Part shown: positions 60,433 to 64,000 of the stretch, in pieces | Layout of the letters: each line of letters opens with the position of its first letter | Position numbering within the stretch: the first letter of the stretch is position 1 | Assembly (NCBI RefSeq): GCF_008122525.1 | Contig: NZ_VSRV01000001.1 | Location: 682,001 to 746,000, forward strand | From: Marinomonas sp. IMCC 4694 | Lineage (GTDB): Bacteria; Pseudomonadota; Gammaproteobacteria; Pseudomonadales; Marinomonadaceae | Length of the DNA: 64,000 bases | Direction: 5' to 3' | The notes under the pieces: model-generated | Seen by the model: only the letters and a program-made list of their open reading frames with translations | The model's database searches: none | Told to the model about the DNA's origin: nothing | Program-made: the position numbers and the translations under genes

Positions 60433-61500
60433 ATGGCGTTACCTTTACAGATTGAAACAGTAAGGCCATATCTTAATGGCCAATGGCTTCAAGTCTTGGC
60501 GGCATTGGTGCCAGAACTTGATGCCGCTATTGCTCGAAAAGGCCGTCATGTGGCTTGTCCTGTTCATGGCGGTCGTGATGGCTTTAGGCTGTTCAAAGAT
60601 GCTGAATATACCGGTGGTGGCGTTTGTAATACCTGCGGTATCTTTCATGATGGCTTTGAACTGTTGTCTTGGATTAATGGATGGAACTTTGCTCAGTCTA
60701 TTGAAGCAATCGGTCAAGTTCTAGGTATTCAACCCGGACAAGTACCAACTCGGGCAATACCGAGTAACGCTGTTGACTGGAAGACTAAAAAGCAGGAAGA
60801 GGACAAAGCGATTATCCATCGTTTGAATCAAACGTGGGAAGAAACGTTACCTCTTGCAGATACTCGTGCGCAACCTGTTTGGAACTACTTGCATCGTCGT
60901 GGCATTGTTACCCGGCTTCGTTCTGAATGGGATTCGGTGCTGAGGTTTCATCCAAATTTGCCTTACCATGATGAAGATGGCCTGTTTATCGATACCTACC
61001 CAGCGCTGCTAGGTAAAATCGTTACTCAGCAAGGGCGTTCGGCCACGTTCCATCGGATCTACCTAAGTAAAGATGGATTCAAAGCGCCGGTTGAAAAGCC
61101 TAAAAAGATGATGCCGATACCAAGTGACAGAACAATCACAGGTGGTGCCATTCCGATAGGTGAGCCTGGTGAAGTACTAGGTGTTTCTGAAGGTATTGAA
61201 ACAGCTTTAGCGGTTACCAAAGCTACGGGACAAACATGTTGGTCGGTTGTGAATGCAACGCTACTGGCTAGGTTTGAACCACCAAGTAATGTGAAAATGC
61301 TGTACATCTGGGCAGATCACGATCTCTCTGAGACCGGCCTGAACGCAGCGAATGAACTAAAGAAAAAAGCCTGGCAAAAAGGCATTCTGACACAAGTGTT
61401 GATCCCTCCGATACCAACGTCACTCGGCGTGAAAAATTGGGATTGGAATGATGTGCTGAATGTTTACGGTGCTATGGGCTTTCCGAAAGTTCATATCTGA
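60433..61500 (+). CDS. Primase-like protein with zinc finger and TOPRIM domain
   Basis: 355 residues. A zinc-ribbon (HVACPVHGGRDGFRLF then GGGVCNTCGIFHDGFE, about 36-77) resembles the CHC2 finger of DnaG-type primases. A TOPRIM domain follows about 255-330 (LGVSEGIETALAVTKATGQT; MLYIWADHDLSETGLNAANE), with the Glu and Asp of the metal site. It may prime the transferred strand in the recipient or assist element replication. It is the last backbone gene in view and lies at the left edge of hotspot HS3. AAGGAGG is 4 bases before the ATG. Confidence 0.88.
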   Translation: MALPLQIETVRPYLNGQWLQVLAALVPELDAAIARKGRHVACPVHGGRDGFRLFKDAEYTGGGVCNTCGIFHDGFELLSWINGWNFAQSIEAIGQVLGIQPGQVPTRAIPSNAVDWKTKKQEEDKAIIHRLNQTWEETLPLADTRAQPVWNYLHRRGIVTRLRSEWDSVLRFHPNLPYHDEDGLFIDTYPALLGKIVTQQGRSATFHRIYLSKDGFKAPVEKPKKMMPIPSDRTITGGAIPIGEPGEVLGVSEGIETALAVTKATGQTCWSVVNATLLARFEPPSNVKMLYIWADHDLSETGLNAANELKKKAWQKGILTQVLIPPIPTSLGVKNWDWNDVLNVYGAMGFPKVHI

Positions 61501-61503
61501 TCC

Positions 61504-61527
61504 AAGGGGCTTCGGCCCCTTTTTTTT
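61504..61527 (+). terminator. Rho-independent terminator after the primase-like gene
   Basis: AAGGGGC (61504-61510), TTCG tetraloop, GCCCCTT (61515-61521), then T to 61527. It ends the recombination and maintenance block at the edge of HS3. Confidence 0.92.
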
Positions 61528-61590
61528 GCGCCTTGCATATTTGAAAAAACATGGAGAATGAAAAATAGATAACCAATAGGAGAAACAAAC

Positions 61591-61780
61591 ATGATGGTAT
61601 TAACCCTGTTAACAAAGCAGATTGATGGTGAGTTTACGGTTTACTGGAAGACCGGCCTTCGAAGATGTGGTGAAGATAAAGGTCGATTTAGGAGAGCAAG
61701 ACAACAATCTACCTGAGCAGCAAAAGCCAATTGCAGCGATTCTTAATTTGGGTCAGCTGACTCGGGATATCGTAGAGTAG
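61591..61780 (+). pseudogene. Frameshifted remnant of a small unidentified gene
   Basis: After an AGGAG site, ATG 61591 opens MMVLTLLTKQIDGEFTVYWK and soon stops. A shift near 61655 restores a frame reading RPAFEDVVKIKVDLGEQDNN and on to IAAILNLGQLTRDIVE with a stop at 61778-61780. The two parts together look like one ~63-residue protein. No family recognised. It begins the decayed cargo of HS3; the stretch up to about 61920 shows nothing else. Confidence 0.5.
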
Positions 61781-61924
61781 AGAAACGATAGGTAACCGAA
61801 GGTAAGAAGCTTGAGTGGTTAATTGCAGAGATACCAAGCAAGGTAAGGGAATAGAAGAAGCATCCCAGTATTAATAAAAAATCTCATTAATACTGTGTAT
61901 AAAAGACAGTATTAGATCAAAAGT

Positions 61925-62008
61925 AAAGAATCGATTTCGGTACTGAAGCGCAAGTTTGGCTTCCATAAATTGGTCTATAAAGGCCTATCAAAAAAGAAAA
62001 ATAGATAG
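61925..62008 (+). pseudogene. C-terminal scrap of an IS5-family transposase
   Basis: The frame at 61940-62008 reads VLKRKFGFHKLVYKGLSKKK, and the next frame just before it gives NRFR. Together these match the (E)HxFRVxKRxFGxxKVxYRGL block near the C-terminus of IS5-group transposases, with the H replaced. The rest of that gene is gone. It differs from the IS903-type remnant that follows. Confidence 0.6.
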
Positions 62009-62200
62009 CATTATAGTTTGCTCTGGGAAACTTGTTGTGAGCGGAGCAGATGATACGGTCTGCACGGAGTTAATCTGTCTAAAAGGAAGTATTTAAAGCT
62101 TCTTAGCTTCTAACTAGGGTGTAAATGGAAGCGCGAATTACGTCTGCTATAAATTAGGTCGACTTAATCGCATGTTCCTTAAGCATGGATGCAGGTGAAG

Positions 62201-63115
62201 GGAGTTGTTTCCTAAATCATTGAACTAATCATCAGAACCTCGAGCAGATCATTAAAACTTATAGATGGGTGACTATGATGGGTAAGGCTAAGTACAGAAT
62301 CAACAACTGGAAGCAATGCAACCAAGTATTAATTAACCGTGGGTATATCATTTTCTGGATAGATGATACCGCCGTGAATTCCTGGCACTGCAACGAGCAT
62401 CATGGAAGCCACGGAAGAGGCTTCCAATTTACCGATGTCGTCATCGAACAGCCCTGATGAATAAAGGCGTTTTTAAGCCTCCGTTGCGCGCCTTACAAGG
62501 CTTTATTGACTAAATATTCATCATTGTTGTATGTCTGTCCCTCTTAAGTTGCCGTCTTACATACGTATCAGTAAGCAGGTATAGACAGTTGAGATTCATT
62601 ACCGCCTGCCAAGTAGCGGTCCAGCTGCTCACGAAGTTATTTATGCAAGTCTTCGGTGAAGGAGAATGGAAAATGCGTAAGCATGGTAAAGAAAAACGCC
62701 GAGTATGGCGTAAATTGCACCTCGCTATTTATGCCGCTACGCAAGAGAACATTGCTGCTGAAGTGGGCTTGGATTGTGTCGGTGATAATGAAGTCTTACC
62801 GACGTTGTTGAACCCGCTTCGTCGAAAAATAAAGCAAGTAAGCGCATTAAAATCGGGTGATCTCGCCATGTGGAAATAGGACAGTGACTATCATAAGCGG
62901 TTATTGTCAGAAACGACGATGTACCGTTCTAAGCAGTTGCTCAGTCTAAAATTGACGTTGAGAGATTACAACGCACAAGTCGGAGAAGTGTTAGCAAACG
63001 TCAAGGTAATAAACAAAGTCATAAGACTCGGTATGCGTGTTCGAAAACCAACTGGCTAGGCTGTTAAAACCAAACAGGATCAGTTCGTTAGCTTAATGAT
63101 TTGTTTAACAAGGCC
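62201..63115 (+). mobile_element. Decayed IS903-group insertion sequence (IS5 family)
   Basis: The element surrounds a broken IS903-type transposase gene. The right end (63097-63115) reads, on the reverse strand, GGCCTTGTTAAACAAATCA, close to the known IS903 end; the left end GGAGTTGTTTCCTAAATCA (62201-62219) matches it at 13 of 19 places. No 9-bp target duplication is visible (CAGGTGAAG on the left, TTTCAAAAA on the right), so the ends have decayed or moved. Confidence 0.7.
62278..63059 (+). pseudogene. Broken IS903-type transposase gene
   Basis: Starts MGKAKYRINNWKQCNQVLIN and IIFWIDDTAVNSWHCNEHHG, then frameshifts and stops. Further in-line pieces are GVFKPPLRALQGFID, SVPLKLPSYIRISKQV, FGEGEWKMRKHGKEKRRVWR (intact in 62589-62879) and DYHKRLLSETTMYRSKQLLS to the end at 63059. 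About 45 residues are missing after RRKIKQVS, where the second catalytic Asp (the ADGAYD block) belongs. It cannot be active. Confidence 0.85.
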
Positions 63116-63233
63116 TTTCAAAAATGATGAATTTTCTCAAGCTTGGAGTTAGGCATAATGCAAATTTAGAACTTTATTTGTATTATGGATATAGATATAT
63201 GCAAAAAAGTTATTAAAATTAACATTTAAAAAT

Positions 63234-63262
63234 TTGACTATTATTGCATTTAATTGTATTAA
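63234..63262 (+). promoter_or_regulatory. Predicted sigma-70 promoter of the tnaC-tnaA operon
   Basis: TTGACT at 63234-63239, a 17-base spacer and TATTAA at 63257-63262 in AT-rich DNA. Transcription would start near 63269, about 40 bases before the tnaC-like ATG. No CRP site was recognised upstream. Between the IS remnant (63115) and this promoter nothing else is seen. Confidence 0.6.
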
Positions 63263-63307
63263 TTAATCATCATAGTTTTTAACAACCAAACAAAGAGGGG
63301 GAAGAAA

Positions 63308-63421
63308 ATGTCTTTTTTTAAATTTATTTATGCTTTCCCTTTAATCATATCGGCGGTTGCACACTTCAACTGGTTTACAGCCGATCCTCAAATTAAAAAT
63401 CCATCCAAAAACTCTATTTAG
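63308..63421 (+). CDS. tnaC: TnaC-like leader peptide for tryptophan-dependent control of tnaA
   Basis: 37 residues, MSFFKFIYAFPLIISAVAHF then NWFTADPQIKNPSKNSI. The pattern W-F-x-x-D-x-x-I (W22, F23, D26, I29) matches E. coli TnaC (WFNIDNKIV), where these residues let free tryptophan stall the ribosome and block Rho. Differences: Pro lies 10, not 12, residues after the Trp and is not last, and the stop is TAG rather than the RF2-read TGA. AGAGGGG precedes the ATG. It lies 115 bases before tnaA, as in known tna operons. Confidence 0.75.
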   Translation: MSFFKFIYAFPLIISAVAHFNWFTADPQIKNPSKNSI

Positions 63422-63536
63422 TCTAAGAATCCCCTTTCTTTCGAATTAAAGTCATTCCGTTTTTCGTTTCTGCTTTAGCAGTATGCGTGTGACTTTTAGA
63501 TTAAATATTCAATTATTTTTGATTAAGAGTTTTATT

Positions 63537-64000
63537 ATGAAAAATCTACCTCAACCTTATAAAATCAAGGCCGTTGAGCCGATCAAGTTATTATCTTCAG
63601 AACAGCGTTTAGCCGCATTAAAAAGCGTTGGCTATAACCCATTCTTGTTAAAAAGTGAGGATGTTTTTATCGATTTATTAACAGACTCTGGTACCGGTGC
63701 TATGAGTCAAGCTCAATGGTCTGCAATCATGAGTGGCGATGAGGCGTACGCTGGTAGCCAAAGTTTTTATCGATTAGAGTCTGCTGTAAATAAAGTTTTC
63801 AATTACAAATATGTCATACCTACCCATCAAGGCCGAGGGGCAGAACAAATTCTTTTTCCAGTTTTAATAGACAAAATGAAAAAAGAGAAAGGGGGTAGTA
63901 AACCTGTTTTCATCTCAAATTATCATTTTGACACAACTGCCGCTCACGTTGAGTTAAATAGTGCAAAAGCGGTAAACGTCGTGGTTGATGAGGCTTTTGA
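63537..64000 (+). CDS. tnaA: Tryptophanase (tryptophan indole-lyase), partial 5' part
   Basis: 154 codons up to the window end. MKNLPQPYKIKAVEPIKLLS, DVFIDLLTDSGTGAMSQAQW, MSGDEAYAGSQSFYRLESAV and VIPTHQGRGAEQILFPVLID follow E. coli TnaA closely; THQGRG is the phosphate-binding part of the PLP site. The enzyme turns tryptophan into indole, pyruvate and ammonia. The tnaC-like leader upstream favours tryptophanase over tyrosine phenol-lyase, which is closely related. It is the first intact gene in HS3 after decayed insertion sequences. Whether it is ICE cargo or chromosome exposed by a deletion is not settled within the window. Confidence 0.92.
   Translation, partial: MKNLPQPYKIKAVEPIKLLSSEQRLAALKSVGYNPFLLKSEDVFIDLLTDSGTGAMSQAQWSAIMSGDEAYAGSQSFYRLESAVNKVFNYKYVIPTHQGRGAEQILFPVLIDKMKKEKGGSKPVFISNYHFDTTAAHVELNSAKAVNVVVDEAF

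Noticed and set aside
61500..64000. ICE right end or attR within the window
   Set aside because: No prfC sequence, traF/H/G, eex or setC/D/R gene is found here; the edge of the primase-like gene is hotspot HS3, not the element end.
1..64000. CRISPR arrays, tRNA or rRNA genes, integrons, antibiotic-resistance or metal-resistance cargo
   Set aside because: No regularly spaced repeats, cloverleaf or rRNA sequence and no resistance family were seen; the only efflux pump is in the host flank.

Overview
The window is the left ~60 kb of an SXT/R391-family integrative and conjugative element (ICE) in the chromosome of a gammaproteobacterium, probably marine. The evidence is direct. At 3597-3686 lie the first ~23 codons of prfC (release factor 3), the classical SXT/R391 integration gene, cut off by foreign sequence. 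From there the conserved SXT backbone follows in canonical order: xis, int, a srpR/srpM-type partition pair, oriT region, mobI, rumB-rumA, a DnaQ-like exonuclease, traI-traD-traJ-DUF4400, traL-E-K-B-V-A, dsbC-traC-(TrbI-like)-trhF-traW-traU-traN, a DUF1845 gene, ssb-bet-exo, a CobS-like AAA+/CobT-like VWA block, a RadC-like gene and a TOPRIM primase-like gene. The backbone is recognised by protein motifs and order, not by a database search. The species is inferred only from the marine habit of this ICE family.

Layout. 1-3405 is host chromosome: the end of an RND adaptor gene, a complete RND efflux pump gene and its terminator. 3597-3668 is the prfC 5' fragment and attL. 3669-6111 is the ICE left end with two degenerate direct repeats and an AbiE-type toxin-antitoxin pair. 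6233-9836 holds excision/integration, partition, oriT and mobI. 9847-13633 holds the LexA-controlled RumAB polymerase, a repeat-rich gap, an exonuclease gene and an ERIC element. The cargo sits at the five classical SXT hotspots. HS5 (upstream of traI, 13.7-25.1 kb) is a defence island: WYL regulator, type IC restriction-modification operon with an embedded Fic gene, and a SIR2-HerA pair. HS1 (before traL) carries one reverse-strand gene. HS2 (traA-dsbC) carries a second AbiE pair. HS4 (after traN) carries a RloC-like zinc-hook ATPase. HS3 (after the primase-like gene) carries a frameshifted ORF, two dead IS5-family transposase genes and a tryptophanase operon (tnaC leader and the start of tnaA) that runs off the window. 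The traF-traH-traG, eex, setC/setD/setR genes and attR with the rest of prfC are not in the window. They are expected to the right if the element is complete.

How it works together. Int and Xis move the element in and out of prfC. SrpM/SrpR may stabilise the excised circle. MobI, the oriT region, TraI and TraD process DNA and deliver it to a type F-like secretion channel. RumAB and the Bet/Exo/SSB recombination set give SOS-linked repair and recombination. Two AbiE modules, restriction-modification, Fic, SIR2-HerA and the RloC-like ATPase suggest heavy anti-phage or addiction functions.

The most unusual signals are in the 51-61 kb block. First, almost every non-overlapping gene there is preceded by the same two-hairpin leader, and in most of them the second hairpin buries the Shine-Dalgarno sequence; similar hairpins precede traI, traL and dsbC. 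Second, three proteins of this block (exonuclease, WGR-like, DUF3150) end in the same aromatic tail (FYF/YYF), beside a MoxR-type AAA+ ATPase and a VWA protein carrying an HEAAH metallopeptidase-like motif. These suggest a shared post-transcriptional control layer and a possible tail-recognising AAA+/VWA machine.
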